Of a stretch of DNA of 64,000 bases, positions 17,555-25,835 are shown one piece after another. The stretch's first letter is position 1. The number at the start of each line of letters is the position of its first letter. A program made the position numbers and the translations under genes. The stretch comes from Variovorax paradoxus (GTDB lineage Bacteria; Pseudomonadota; Gammaproteobacteria; Burkholderiales; Burkholderiaceae_C): NCBI RefSeq assembly GCF_902712855.1, contig NZ_LR743507.1, positions 978,001 to 1,042,000 of the forward strand, written 5' to 3'. The notes below the pieces were generated by a model. The model did no database searches. It was not told the DNA's origin and was given only the letters and a program-made list of their open reading frames with translations.

Positions 17555-18190
17555 ATGGATTTCAGCGATCTGTCGCGCCGCACCGGCATCGACATCCCGC
17601 CATTGCTCGCGCACTTGCTGGCCGCCGGTCAGCCCGAACTGGCCAGCTTCAGCGACTTCGAATGGATCGACACCGCCGAGGCGGCCAGCACGCTCGACGA
17701 GTGGCTCGATGCCAAGTGGCAGGACGGCCGCCGCTTCCTGCCCTTCGCGCAGTCGGGCGCGGGCGACGCCTATTGCCTGGCGCCGCTGGAAGACGGCAGC
17801 GTGGGCGTGGCCTTGGTGTGGCACGACGCCGACGAGAGCCGCATCGACCACGCGTCGTTCTCCGACTTCGTCTGCGCCAAGCTGCTGCAGACCTTCGCGG
17901 ACCTGAGCTGGCTAGAGGAGGCGGATCTTGCGGAGGAAGAGATGGCCGAACGCGTCGTCGCCGACGTGGCCGCCGTGACGGCCTTCATGGACGCGGAGAC
18001 CGCGGCCTGGCTGCAGGCCCTGAGCCGCCTGCCGATCGAACAGCGGCCCTACAGGACAGGCCCGCGTGCGCGGCCCGAGCCGGTGCTCTCGCTGATCCCG
18101 CAGGACCGCATGGAAGAGGAGCTCCAGCGCTTCGAGCGGCAACACGCCGAACCCTTCCCCGTGAAGGCGCGCTGGGACATCGGCGAATAG
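17555..18190 (+). CDS. SMI1/KNR4 (SUKH)-like protein
   Basis: A 211-residue soluble acidic protein. The segment FLPFAQSGAGDAYCLAPLED is typical of SUKH-superfamily proteins, followed by VALVWHDADESRIDHASFSD and a helical C-terminus. SUKH proteins are common as immunity proteins to polymorphic toxins and as general binding modules; no toxin gene is next to it, so no immunity role is claimed. ATG 17555 is 5 bases after the GST stop. Family call is moderate and rests on the GDAYCLAP motif and overall layout. Confidence 0.65.
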   Translation: MDFSDLSRRTGIDIPPLLAHLLAAGQPELASFSDFEWIDTAEAASTLDEWLDAKWQDGRRFLPFAQSGAGDAYCLAPLEDGSVGVALVWHDADESRIDHASFSDFVCAKLLQTFADLSWLEEADLAEEEMAERVVADVAAVTAFMDAETAAWLQALSRLPIEQRPYRTGPRARPEPVLSLIPQDRMEEELQRFERQHAEPFPVKARWDIGE

Positions 18191-18257
18191 CCACGGCCGC
18201 GCGGGCGCCGTCCCGGCTGGCTAAATTCGGGGGTTCATCGCAACCAAGGAACCCAGC

Positions 18258-18965
18258 ATGTCAGATCAGAAGAAGGTCGCCATCGTCACCGCAGGCGGCA
18301 GCGGCATGGGCGCGGCGGCCGCGCGCAGGCTCGCGGACGACGGCTTCCGCGTGGCCATTCTTTCGTCGTCGGGCAAGGGCGAGGCGCTGGCGGCCGAACT
18401 CGGCGGCATCGGCGTCACAGGCTCGAACCAGTCGAACGACGACCTGAAGCGCCTCGTGGACCGCGTGAGCAGCGAATGGGGCCGCGTCGACGTGCTGGTC
18501 AACAGCGCCGGCCACGGCCCGCGCGCGCCGATCCTCGACATCACCGACGAGGACTGGCACCGCGGCCTGGACGTGTACCTGCTGGGCGCGGTGCGCCCCG
18601 CGCGGCTGGTGGCGCCGCTGATGGTGCAGCAGGGCGGCGGCACGATCATCAACATCTCGACCTTCGCCGCTTTCGAGCCCGACCCGGTGTTCCCGACCTC
18701 GGGCGTGTTCCGCGCCGGGCTGGCGGCCTTCACCAAGCTGTTCGCGGACAAGTACGCCGCGCACAACGTGCGCATGAACAACGTGCTGCCGGGCTTCATC
18801 GACAGCCTGCCCGAGAAGGCCGAGTTCCGCTCGCGCATCCCGATGGGCCGCTACGGCAAGAGCAGCGAGATCGCCGCCGTCATCGGCTTCCTCGCCTCGG
18901 AAGGCGCGGGCTATATCACCGGGCAGAACCTGCGGGTGGACGGCGGCATCACGCGTTCGGTGTGA
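18258..18965 (+). CDS. SDR family oxidoreductase lacking the YxxxK motif
   Basis: A 235-residue short-chain dehydrogenase fold. The nucleotide motif TAGGSGMG (residues 11-18), the NSAGHGP motif (82-88), Ser134 (INISTFAAFE) and the C-terminal YITGQNLRVDGG are normal. At the place of the catalytic Tyr-x-x-x-Lys, however, the sequence is PTSGVFRAGLAAF, so Tyr and Lys are replaced by Ser148 and Arg152. The protein is thus either catalytically different or non-catalytic. An in-frame start at 18258 with upstream AAGGAA fits well. It stands alone between the SUKH gene and the SulP leader. Confidence 0.88.
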   Translation: MSDQKKVAIVTAGGSGMGAAAARRLADDGFRVAILSSSGKGEALAAELGGIGVTGSNQSNDDLKRLVDRVSSEWGRVDVLVNSAGHGPRAPILDITDEDWHRGLDVYLLGAVRPARLVAPLMVQQGGGTIINISTFAAFEPDPVFPTSGVFRAGLAAFTKLFADKYAAHNVRMNNVLPGFIDSLPEKAEFRSRIPMGRYGKSSEIAAVIGFLASEGAGYITGQNLRVDGGITRSV

Positions 18966-19274
18966 CCTTGCACCGCGGGCACGCAAGGGCCCGCGAAAAA
19001 ATGCATGCGAGGGCCGCAGAGCCGCCACCGAAGCCCGACCGCCGCCGAAGGACAGGGGCTCTCCCTACAATCGCGCCCCATGTGTTCGAGGCTCCCGCGC
19101 TTTCCCATCCGCCGCCGTCAATCCGGCTGCTCGCGGCCGACGCCTCCTTGACGCCCGCGCAGCGACGCGGCGGCCGCGGCCGCCGAAGCCTCCACGGGGC
19201 CGCGCAGCGGTCTCACCGTCCTGCCCTTGTCCCGCATGCCCCGTCGGCGGCATGCGGGCTGCTTTCCCTCTTCC
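18966..19274 (+). other. 309-base gene-free leader upstream of the SulP gene
   Basis: No convincing gene is seen here. It contains a GC-rich palindrome (CGGCGGCCGCGGCCGCCG region near 19170) and a 10 bp perfect hairpin (CCCGCATGCC at 19231-19240, GGCATGCGGG at 19249-19258), ending 16 bases before the SulP start codon. The AT-richer stretch CCCTACAATCGCGCCCC near 19062-19078 could be part of a promoter. A structured 5' leader is inferred; I do not recognise a known riboswitch class. Confidence 0.45.
19231..19258 (+). promoter_or_regulatory. Hairpin close to the SulP ribosome-binding region
   Basis: Perfect 10 bp inverted repeat CCCGCATGCC / GGCATGCGGG with an 8-base loop. In RNA it would end 16 bases before ATG 19275, close enough to affect ribosome access. 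There is no T-run after it, so it is not a standard intrinsic terminator. Confidence 0.5.
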
Positions 19275-20732
19275 ATGTCTTCCCAACACAGTCGCCTGCG
19301 CACCGAGTGGTGCCCGAGCATTCCCCGCGAGCTGATGGCCGGCGCCGTCGCCACCTTCGCGCTCATTCCCGAAGTCATCGCCTTTGCCTTCGTGGCGGGC
19401 GTCGATCCGGCGGTCGGGCTGTTCGCCTCGTTCGTCATCGGCATCGTCATCGCGTTCACGGGCGGACGGCCGGCCATGGTGTCGGCCGCCGCCGGCTCCG
19501 TGGCGCTGGTCGCCGCACCGCTGGTGCACGCACATGGCCTGCCGTACCTGCTGGCGGCCGGCGTGCTGGCCGGGGCGATGCAGATCGTGTTCGGCCTGCT
19601 GCGGCTCGGGGTGCTGATGCGCTTCGTGTCGTCGTCGGTGCGCACCGGCTTCGTCAACGCGCTGGCGATCCTGATCTTCGCGGCGCAGATGCCGCACTTC
19701 GTCGGCGCCAACACCGCGACCTGGGCCATGGTCGGGCTCGGTCTGGCCGTGATCTACCTGCTGCCGCGCCTGACGACTGCGGTGCCGTCGCCGCTGGTGT
19801 GCATCGTGGTGGTCACGCTCGCGGGCCACTGGCTCGGCCTGCCGCTCAAGACCGTGGCCGACCTGGGCCAGCTGCCGGGCGCCTTGCCCGCCTTCGCGTT
19901 GCCAGAAGTGCCACTGACGCTCGACACCTTGCGCATCATCGCGCTGCCGGCGTTCGCCATCGCGATGGTCGGCCTGCTCGAATCGATGATGACCGCCAGC
20001 GTGGTCGACGAACTCACCGACACGCCGAGCTCGAAGAACCGCGAGTGCAGCGGCCTGGGCGTGGCCAACGTGGCCGCGAGCTTCTTCGGCGGCATCGCGG
20101 GCTGCGGAATGATCGGCCAGACGGTGAGCAACGTGCGCTACGGCGGACGCGGACGGCTGTCGACGCTGTTCGCGGGCGCATTCCTGCTGATCCTCATGGT
20201 GCTGCTCAAGCCCTGGGTGTCGCAGGTGCCGGTGGCGGCGCTGGTGGCGATCATGGTGATGGTGTCGGCCTCGACCTTCGACTGGGGCTCGCTGCGCACG
20301 CTGGTGCGGCATCCGCGAATGTCGAGTGCGGTGATGCTCGCGACGGTGGCCGTCACCGTGGCCACCGACAACCTCGCCGCGGGCGTGGCCACCGGCGTGA
20401 TGCTGAGCGGCGTGTTCTTCACCTTCAAGGTGGCGCGCCTGCTGCACGTTCACATGCGGCTGGCCGACGACGGCACGCGCGTGTACCGCGTCACCGGCCA
20501 GGTCTTCTTCGCCTCGGCCGACATGCTTGTCGACGCCTTCGACGTGCGCGAGATCGACGGTGCACCGGTGTGCATCGACGTGACGCAGGCGCACTTCTGG
20601 GACGTCACTGCCGTGGCCGCACTGAAGAAGGTGGTCGACCGGCTGCGCAAGCACGGCAGCACGGTGGACGTCGCCGGCATGAACCAGGCGAGCCGCGACC
20701 TGGTGCTGCAGCTGGACGCAGCGCCCGACTGA
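19275..20732 (+). CDS. SulP family anion transporter with STAS domain
   Basis: A 485-residue inner-membrane SulP protein (sulfate, bicarbonate or related anions). About 10-12 hydrophobic segments run from residue 20 to 380, beginning CPSIPRELMAGAVATFALIP, with the QTVSNVRYGGRGRLST motif after IAGCGMIG. The last ~90 residues form a STAS domain (VYRVTGQVFFASADMLVDAF and TQAHFWDVTAVAALKKVVD). The ATG at 19275 (MSSQHSRLRTEW) is chosen since upstream residues are not membrane-like. The long leader suggests regulation at the RNA level. Substrate cannot be fixed from sequence alone. Confidence 0.9.
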   Translation: MSSQHSRLRTEWCPSIPRELMAGAVATFALIPEVIAFAFVAGVDPAVGLFASFVIGIVIAFTGGRPAMVSAAAGSVALVAAPLVHAHGLPYLLAAGVLAGAMQIVFGLLRLGVLMRFVSSSVRTGFVNALAILIFAAQMPHFVGANTATWAMVGLGLAVIYLLPRLTTAVPSPLVCIVVVTLAGHWLGLPLKTVADLGQLPGALPAFALPEVPLTLDTLRIIALPAFAIAMVGLLESMMTASVVDELTDTPSSKNRECSGLGVANVAASFFGGIAGCGMIGQTVSNVRYGGRGRLSTLFAGAFLLILMVLLKPWVSQVPVAALVAIMVMVSASTFDWGSLRTLVRHPRMSSAVMLATVAVTVATDNLAAGVATGVMLSGVFFTFKVARLLHVHMRLADDGTRVYRVTGQVFFASADMLVDAFDVREIDGAPVCIDVTQAHFWDVTAVAALKKVVDRLRKHGSTVDVAGMNQASRDLVLQLDAAPD

Positions 20733-20750
20733 GCGGCGCCGGCCGCGTCG

Positions 20751-21704
20751 TCAGCCCGCGGCGGCGGCTTCCTGCGCACGCGCCAGCGTGCGGAAGCGCC
20801 CCGGGCTCTCGCCGACCGTGCGCCGGAACGCGGCGCTGAATGCGGTCTCCGACTGGTAGCCGATGCGCTCGGCGATGCGCGCGATGGCTTCGTCGCTGTG
20901 CCGCAGCGCGTTGCGTGCCACCGTCATGCGCCAGCCGCCCAGGTAGTCGAGCGGCGTCGCGCCCGTGAGCGCCTTGAAGCGCAGCGCGAAGGCGGTGCGC
21001 GACATGCCGGCCGACTGCGCGAGGCGCTCGACGGTCCATGGCTGCGCGATGTCGCCATGCATGCACGACAGCGCCTCGCCGATGCGCGCATCGGCCATCG
21101 CGCCGAGCCAGCCCTCGGGCTGCGGCGCGTTCGCCAGGTGCACGCGCAGCGCCTGCACCAGCACCAGCGCAGCGAGGTTGGTGCGTGCGATCGAGGCGCC
21201 CGGCCGCAGTTCGGCCGTTTCCCAGCCCAGCAGGTCCAGCAGGCCGGCGAGCGGCCGCGTGCCTGGGTCGCTTGCGCGCAGGTGGATGAACGGCGGCAGG
21301 TGGCGCAGCAGCAGTTCGCCCGCTTCGCCGGCCAGCGTGAAGCGGCCTGTGGCCATGACCACCACTGGCCCCTCCTCGGCGCCCTGGCCCTCGAACCGCA
21401 TCACGCCGTCGGGGCCGCGGTGGTCGCGGCTTGCCTGCACGCCGTCCTGCATCGGCCCCGGCGGATCGGTGGCGGCGGTGAAGGGCTGCCCGTTGGTCAG
21501 CAGGTAGAAGTCGCCGGCTTCCAGCAGCACCCCGTCGCCCATGCGCTCGACCTGCATTCGCAGCCGGCCTTCGAGCACGCAGCCCAGCTTGATGTGCGAG
21601 GCGTAGTGCGGATAGCGGAAGGCCCAGCGGCCGCGCGCCTCGAAGCGCGAGGACAGCGTGCTGCTCACGGTGAGCATCGACAGGACGTCGGACAGCGGGT
21701 CCAT
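20751..21704 (-). CDS. AraC family transcriptional regulator
   Basis: A 317-residue AraC-type regulator. The N-terminal cupin-like ligand domain spans about residues 1-190 (GCVLEGRLRMQVERMGDGV, LEAGDFYLLTNGQPF). The C-terminal double HTH covers residues 215-310 (WTVERLAQSAGMSRTAFALR, then IAERIGYQSETAFSAAFRRT). It belongs to the group with an AraC_binding_2/cupin_6 type N-terminus that often controls an adjacent exporter or oxidoreductase. It is divergent from the MFS transporter with 77 bases between starts, so it most likely controls that gene. Confidence 0.92.
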   Translation of the reverse strand: MDPLSDVLSMLTVSSTLSSRFEARGRWAFRYPHYASHIKLGCVLEGRLRMQVERMGDGVLLEAGDFYLLTNGQPFTAATDPPGPMQDGVQASRDHRGPDGVMRFEGQGAEEGPVVVMATGRFTLAGEAGELLLRHLPPFIHLRASDPGTRPLAGLLDLLGWETAELRPGASIARTNLAALVLVQALRVHLANAPQPEGWLGAMADARIGEALSCMHGDIAQPWTVERLAQSAGMSRTAFALRFKALTGATPLDYLGGWRMTVARNALRHSDEAIARIAERIGYQSETAFSAAFRRTVGESPGRFRTLARAQEAAAAG

Positions 21705-21781
21705 GGTGATTTGTACGAACGAATAGGAAAAGTGGGGTTTTGATTATTCAATCATTCAGCATGCGGCGCGAGCATTGGCGC

Positions 21782-22999
21782 ATGTCCTCCTCGAACGCTC
21801 GACTTTCACGCTACGCCGTGGTGCTGGGCCTGCTCACCGCCATCGGGCCCAGCGCCATCGACATGTACCTGCCTGCGCTGCCGGCGATCGGGCTGTCGCT
21901 GGGCGCCGGCCCGCGCGCGGTGCAGGCCAGCCTGATGGCTTTCTTCATCGCGACCGGCGCGGGCCAGCTGGTGGCCGGCCCGCTGTCGGACATCTTCGGC
22001 CGCAAGCGCCCGATGTACGTGGGCCTCGCGGTGTTCGTGCTCGCGAGCATCGGCTGCGCGCTGGCGCCGGACATCGGCGTGCTCATCGCCTTCCGGCTGC
22101 TGCAGGGCCTGGGCGCCTGCGCATGCATGGTGACGCCGCGCGCCGTGGTGCGCGACCTGCACACCGGCGCCGATGCGGCGCGCCTCATGTCGCTGCTGAT
22201 CCTGGTCTACAGCGTGTCGCCGATCCTGGCGCCGCTGGCGGGCAGCTTCGTGGCCGGGGCCGCGGGCTGGCGCGCGGTGTTCTGGGTGGTCGGCGCGCTG
22301 GCCGTGCTGGCCGCGGCGATGGTCGTCGTGCTGCTGCCCGAAACGCGGCCACCGGCTGCGCGCGCACAAAGCAGCCTGCGCGCCGCGATGGCCGCCTATG
22401 GCGTGCTGCTGCGCGACCGGCATTTTTTGGGCGTGGCCTTCATGGCCTCCCTCACGCTGTCGGGCTTCTTCGTGTACGTGGCGAATTCGTCGTTCGTGAT
22501 GGGCACGCACTTTAGCGTGCCGCCGCGCACCTACGCCGTGCTGTTCGCGCTCAATGCGGTGACGATGATCCTGGCGTCGCAGGCGAACGGCTGGCTCACC
22601 GCGCGCTTCGGCGTGCGGCGCGTGCTGCGCACCGCGGTCGCGGCCAGCGCAGCGATCGCGGTGCTGCTGCTGGTGCTGACGCTCGCGGGCGTCGACCGGC
22701 TCGGCGTGCTGGTCGGCCTGCTGATGGGGCTGTACGGGCTCAACGGCGTCATCGTGCCGTCGACGTTCGTGGTGGCGATGGAAGCGCACGCGGCGCGCGC
22801 CGGCACCGCGTCGGCGTTGCTCGGCACGCTCAACTTCGTGGGCGGCGCGGTGGTGGTGGCGCTGGTGTCGCCATTCGCCGACGGCACGCCGCTGCCGATG
22901 GTGGCGGGCATCGCGTGCTGCGCGGTGGCCGTGCTGCTGCTCGCGCTGCGCACGCTGGGGCATGCGCGGGCGGCGGGGTCCGGAACCGCCAGCGCCTGA
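21782..22999 (+). CDS. MFS exporter, Bcr/CflA family
   Basis: A 405-residue major facilitator with 12 predicted membrane segments. The first loop GPSAIDMYLPALPAIGLSL and the motif A loop GQLVAGPLSDIFGRKRPMYV identify the Bcr/CflA drug-resistance group. Motif C is seen as SVSPILAPLAGSFVAG. The ATG at 21782 (MSSSNARLSRY) is preferred; upstream in-frame starts at 21740 and 21761 would add short non-conserved residues. The adjacent AraC gene probably regulates it. Drug or metabolite specificity is unknown. Confidence 0.9.
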   Translation: MSSSNARLSRYAVVLGLLTAIGPSAIDMYLPALPAIGLSLGAGPRAVQASLMAFFIATGAGQLVAGPLSDIFGRKRPMYVGLAVFVLASIGCALAPDIGVLIAFRLLQGLGACACMVTPRAVVRDLHTGADAARLMSLLILVYSVSPILAPLAGSFVAGAAGWRAVFWVVGALAVLAAAMVVVLLPETRPPAARAQSSLRAAMAAYGVLLRDRHFLGVAFMASLTLSGFFVYVANSSFVMGTHFSVPPRTYAVLFALNAVTMILASQANGWLTARFGVRRVLRTAVAASAAIAVLLLVLTLAGVDRLGVLVGLLMGLYGLNGVIVPSTFVVAMEAHAARAGTASALLGTLNFVGGAVVVALVSPFADGTPLPMVAGIACCAVAVLLLALRTLGHARAAGSGTASA

Positions 23000-23013
23000 C
23001 CCGGCCGCGGTCT

Positions 23014-23730
23014 TCAGACGCCCAGGTAGCGCGTCCACAGCGACCGGTCGGCGTCGAGCGATGCCGAGTCGCCTTGCCACACCACGCGGCCGCGTTCCAG
23101 GATCACATGCCGGTTGGCCAGCGGCAGCAGGCGCTGCACGTACTTGTCGACCACGAGGATGGCCTCGCCCTCGGCCTTGAGCGTGGCGATGCAGTTCCAG
23201 ATCTCCTCGCGGATCACCGGGGCCAGGCCCTCGGTGGCCTCGTCGAGGATCAAGAGGCGCGGGTGCGTGGAGAGCGCGCGCGCAATCGCCAGCATCTGCT
23301 GTTCGCCGCCCGAGAGCTGGTTGCCCGCGTTGGCCTTGCGTTCGCCGAGGCGCGGGAACAGGCCGTAGAGCGCCTCGACCGTCCAGCGCGGCGCGCTGCC
23401 CGGCCTCGGCCGCGCGAAGGCGCGCAGGTGCTCGTCCACGCTGAGGTTGGGAAACACGTGACGGCCCTCGGGCACGATGGCCACGCCGCGGCGAGCGATC
23501 GCGTCGGGCTTCATCGACCTGTCCGGTCCGCCGATGGCCTCGCCCCCGAACTGCACACTGCCGCGCATCGGCGGGAGCGTGCCCGTGAGCACCTTCAGCA
23601 GCGTGCTCTTGCCCATGCCGTTGCGCCCGAGCAGCGCGACGACCTCGCCGGGCCGGATGTCGATGTCGATGCCGAACAGCACCTGGCTCGCGCCGTAGCC
23701 GGCCTCGATGGATTTCGCTTCTAGCAGCAT
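23014..23730 (-). CDS. livF: LIV-type ABC transporter ATP-binding protein (LivF)
   Basis: A 238-residue ABC ATPase of the branched-chain amino acid transporter family. Walker A is GRNGMGKST (a Met instead of the usual Ala), signature LSGGEQQMLAIARAL, Walker B LLILDEATEGLAP. VPEGRHVFPNLSVDEHL is characteristic of LivF. ATG 23730 (MLLEAKSIEAGYG) begins the domain; the frame stays open upstream only through repeat DNA, which is not part of the protein. It is the last gene of the K-H-M-G-F operon and is separated from livG by three tandem repeat copies. Confidence 0.93.
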   Translation of the reverse strand: MLLEAKSIEAGYGASQVLFGIDIDIRPGEVVALLGRNGMGKSTLLKVLTGTLPPMRGSVQFGGEAIGGPDRSMKPDAIARRGVAIVPEGRHVFPNLSVDEHLRAFARPRPGSAPRWTVEALYGLFPRLGERKANAGNQLSGGEQQMLAIARALSTHPRLLILDEATEGLAPVIREEIWNCIATLKAEGEAILVVDKYVQRLLPLANRHVILERGRVVWQGDSASLDADRSLWTRYLGV

Positions 23731-23782
23731 CTCAGTGTCTCGTCGTTCTCGACCGTGCGAGGCGGGCGTTGTCAGGACGGGA

Positions 23783-24074
23783 AACACCGAGGAGCCGGCT
23801 TTGCCGGGCCTCCGGTGTTGCCCCCGGCAGGGGGTAGGCGAAGCGGACACGAAGTGCCGCGCAGCCTGGGGGCGAGCCAGAAACACCGAGGAACCGGCTT
23901 TGCCGGGCCTCCGGTGTTGCCCCCGGCAGGGGGTAGGCGAAGCGGACACGAAGTGCCGCGCAGCCTGGGGGCGAGCCAGGAACACCGAGGAGCCGGCTTT
24001 GCCGGGCCTCCGGTGTTGCCCCCGGCAGGGGGTAGGCGAAGCGACACGCAGTGCGCGCAGCCTGAAGGCGAGTC
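23783..24074 (-). repeat. ~97 bp stop-codon-associated repeat, three tandem copies
   Basis: Three copies with AACACCGAGG at 23783, 23882 and 23981 (period 99 bases). In the defined orientation they read leftward and start at the TGA stop (24075-24073) of livG. The first two copies on the top strand are almost identical and have the long GCGG/CCGC hairpin; the copy next to livG has the short GCG/CGC form. They lie inside the liv operon, between livG and livF. Confidence 0.93.
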
Positions 24075-24828
24075 ATGAATGCCCTTCCGCCTCGGTGCCG
24101 AGGTACACCGCCTGCACGTCGGGGTGGCCGCGCACTTCGTCGGCCGTGCCGCTCATCAGCACCTTGCCCTGCACCAGCACCGTGAGGCGGTTGGCCAGGC
24201 GGAACACCGCGTCCATGTCGTGTTCGATCAGCAGGATGGCCATCGACGCGCGCAGCGATTCGATGAGTTCCACCATGCGCGCCGATTCATCCGGGCCCAT
24301 GCCGGCCATGGGCTCGTCGAGCAGCAGCAGCTTGGGCTCGGCCGCGAGCGCGAGTGCCACGTCGAGCGCACGCTGCGCGCCGTGCGGCAGCGTGCCCGCG
24401 ATGCGTTCGCGTTCGCCGGCCAGGCCCACGCGTTCGGCCAGCGCCACGGCGCGGTCGACCAAGGCGCGCTCGTTCGCGCGCGGCGCCATGAAGCGCAGGC
24501 TGCTGCCCGCATGGGCCTGCGCCGCGAGCATCAGGTTGTCGTGCACGGTTTCCTTGGGGAACACGCGCGTCACCTGGAAGCAGCGCGACATGCCGGCGGC
24601 CACGCGCTGGTGGTCCTTCAGCGCGGTGATGTCGCGCTCGTCGAGCAGCAGGCGGCCGGCGTCGGCCTTCAGCAGTCCGGTGATGAGGTTGACCAGCGTG
24701 GTCTTGCCCGCGCCGTTCGGCCCGATCAGCGCATGCACTTCGCCGCGCTCGACGGTAAGGCTCACATGGTCGGTCGCCAGCAGGCCGCCGAAGCGCTTGA
24801 CCAATCCTTCGATTCTGAAAAGGCTCAT
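24073..24828 (-). CDS. livG: LIV-type ABC transporter ATP-binding protein (LivG)
   Basis: A 251-residue ABC ATPase. Walker A is GPNGAGKTT, Walker B LLLLDEPMAGMGPDES. The H-loop is LLIEHDMDAVFRLANRL. The signature stretch is LPHGAQRALDVALAL, a variant of the usual LSYGxQR form. The LivG-specific insertion CFQVTRVFPKETVHDNLMLA is present. ATG 24828 overlaps the livM stop (ATGA). The stop abuts the repeat array. It partners with LivF, LivH and LivM as the cytoplasmic motor. Confidence 0.93.
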   Translation of the reverse strand: MSLFRIEGLVKRFGGLLATDHVSLTVERGEVHALIGPNGAGKTTLVNLITGLLKADAGRLLLDERDITALKDHQRVAAGMSRCFQVTRVFPKETVHDNLMLAAQAHAGSSLRFMAPRANERALVDRAVALAERVGLAGERERIAGTLPHGAQRALDVALALAAEPKLLLLDEPMAGMGPDESARMVELIESLRASMAILLIEHDMDAVFRLANRLTVLVQGKVLMSGTADEVRGHPDVQAVYLGTEAEGHS

Positions 24829-25835
24829 GGCTTGCTCCCTCGCCCTTCCGGTGAAAGGGTGGTGGAGAGGGTTGGGGTGAGGGGCAGGCGGCGCTTGTAC
24901 AGGGCAGCAAGTCCCTTGGGTGCCCACAACGCCACGGCGATCAGCAACAACCCAAGCGGCATGTGCCAATGCTCAGTGTGCTGCTTCAAGGCCTCTTCGA
25001 GCACCAGCCAGACGACGGCACCCACCGGCCCGCCCCAGCTGCGCCCCAGCCCGCCGATGACGACCATCACCAGCAGCGTGGCCGACTGCGTCCAGTGCAT
25101 CGTGGCCGGGCTCACGAAGCCGTTGCCGCCCGCCAGCAGCGCTCCTGCAAGGCCCGCGATGGCGCCTGCGATGGCGAAGGCCACCAGCTGCAGCCGGAAC
25201 ACCGGGTAGCCGAGCGCACGCATGCGCGTCTCGTTGTCGCGGATGCCCATGAGCGCGTGGCCGAAGCGCGATTGCGTTGCGCGGTGCAGCCACCACAGCG
25301 CCAGCGCGACGATGGCCAGCACCACCCAGTAGAAGTTCGACTCGTTGCCCAGGTCCAGCCCCGGCAGCAGCGTGGGGCGCGACATCAGCGTGTAGCCGTC
25401 GTCGCCGCCGTACTTGCGCAGCGACACCACCACAAAGTACAGCATCTGCGCGAAGGCCAGCGTGGTCATGATGAAGTACACGCCGCGCGTGCGCAGCGCC
25501 ACCGTGCCGATGAGCGCCGCCACCAGGCCAGCGACCAGTGCCGCGGCCGGCCAGAGGAGCCAGCCCGACATCACGCCCGCGTCGCTGAGCGCCACCACCG
25601 TGTATGCACCCATGCCGATGAAGCCCGCATGCCCGAGCGCCACCATGCCGCCGAAGCCGAGGATGAAATTCAGGCTCGCCGCGGCCAGCGCCGCGATGAG
25701 CACGCGACGCACGAAGCCGATGTAGAACTCGAGGCCGAACAATGGCGCCACCAGCGGGAAGACCGCGAGCAGCGCCAGCAGCAGCCCGGCGCCGAGGGCT
25801 CGCGAGAAGAATGAAGACGAGGAAGATGAACTCAT
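24825..25835 (-). CDS. livM: LIV-type ABC transporter permease (LivM)
   Basis: A 336-residue inner-membrane permease with about 10 hydrophobic segments. The family blocks are ASLNFILGFGGMVALGHAGF, YFIMTTLAFAQMLYF and RDNETRMRALGY. An N-terminal Ser run (residues 2-8) precedes the first membrane helix. The C-terminal tail LPLTPTLSTTLSPEGRGSKP does not belong to the family: it is the translation of a widespread short repeat. The start overlaps the livH stop, and the stop overlaps the livG start (both ATGA). Confidence 0.92.
   Translation of the reverse strand: MSSSSSSSFFSRALGAGLLLALLAVFPLVAPLFGLEFYIGFVRRVLIAALAAASLNFILGFGGMVALGHAGFIGMGAYTVVALSDAGVMSGWLLWPAAALVAGLVAALIGTVALRTRGVYFIMTTLAFAQMLYFVVVSLRKYGGDDGYTLMSRPTLLPGLDLGNESNFYWVVLAIVALALWWLHRATQSRFGHALMGIRDNETRMRALGYPVFRLQLVAFAIAGAIAGLAGALLAGGNGFVSPATMHWTQSATLLVMVVIGGLGRSWGGPVGAVVWLVLEEALKQHTEHWHMPLGLLLIAVALWAPKGLAALYKRRLPLTPTLSTTLSPEGRGSKP
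24830..24890 (-). repeat. Short interspersed repeat coding the LivM tail
   Basis: The 3' end of livM reads CTCACCCCAACCCTCTCC and then GAAGGGCGAGGGAGC on the bottom strand. This is the common proteobacterial repeat that gives PLTPTLSPEGRG-type peptides when translated. It supplies the last ~18 residues of LivM. It is unrelated in sequence to the ~97 bp repeat. Confidence 0.7.

Noticed and set aside
17555..18190. SUKH-like proteins as immunity genes of a contact-dependent toxin system
   Set aside because: No large toxin, VgrG, Rhs or CdiA-like gene is adjacent to either SUKH-like gene (17555 or 59417).
23783..24074. Regular 99-base tandem array as a CRISPR candidate
   Set aside because: The whole unit repeats, with no unique spacers, and there are no cas genes.
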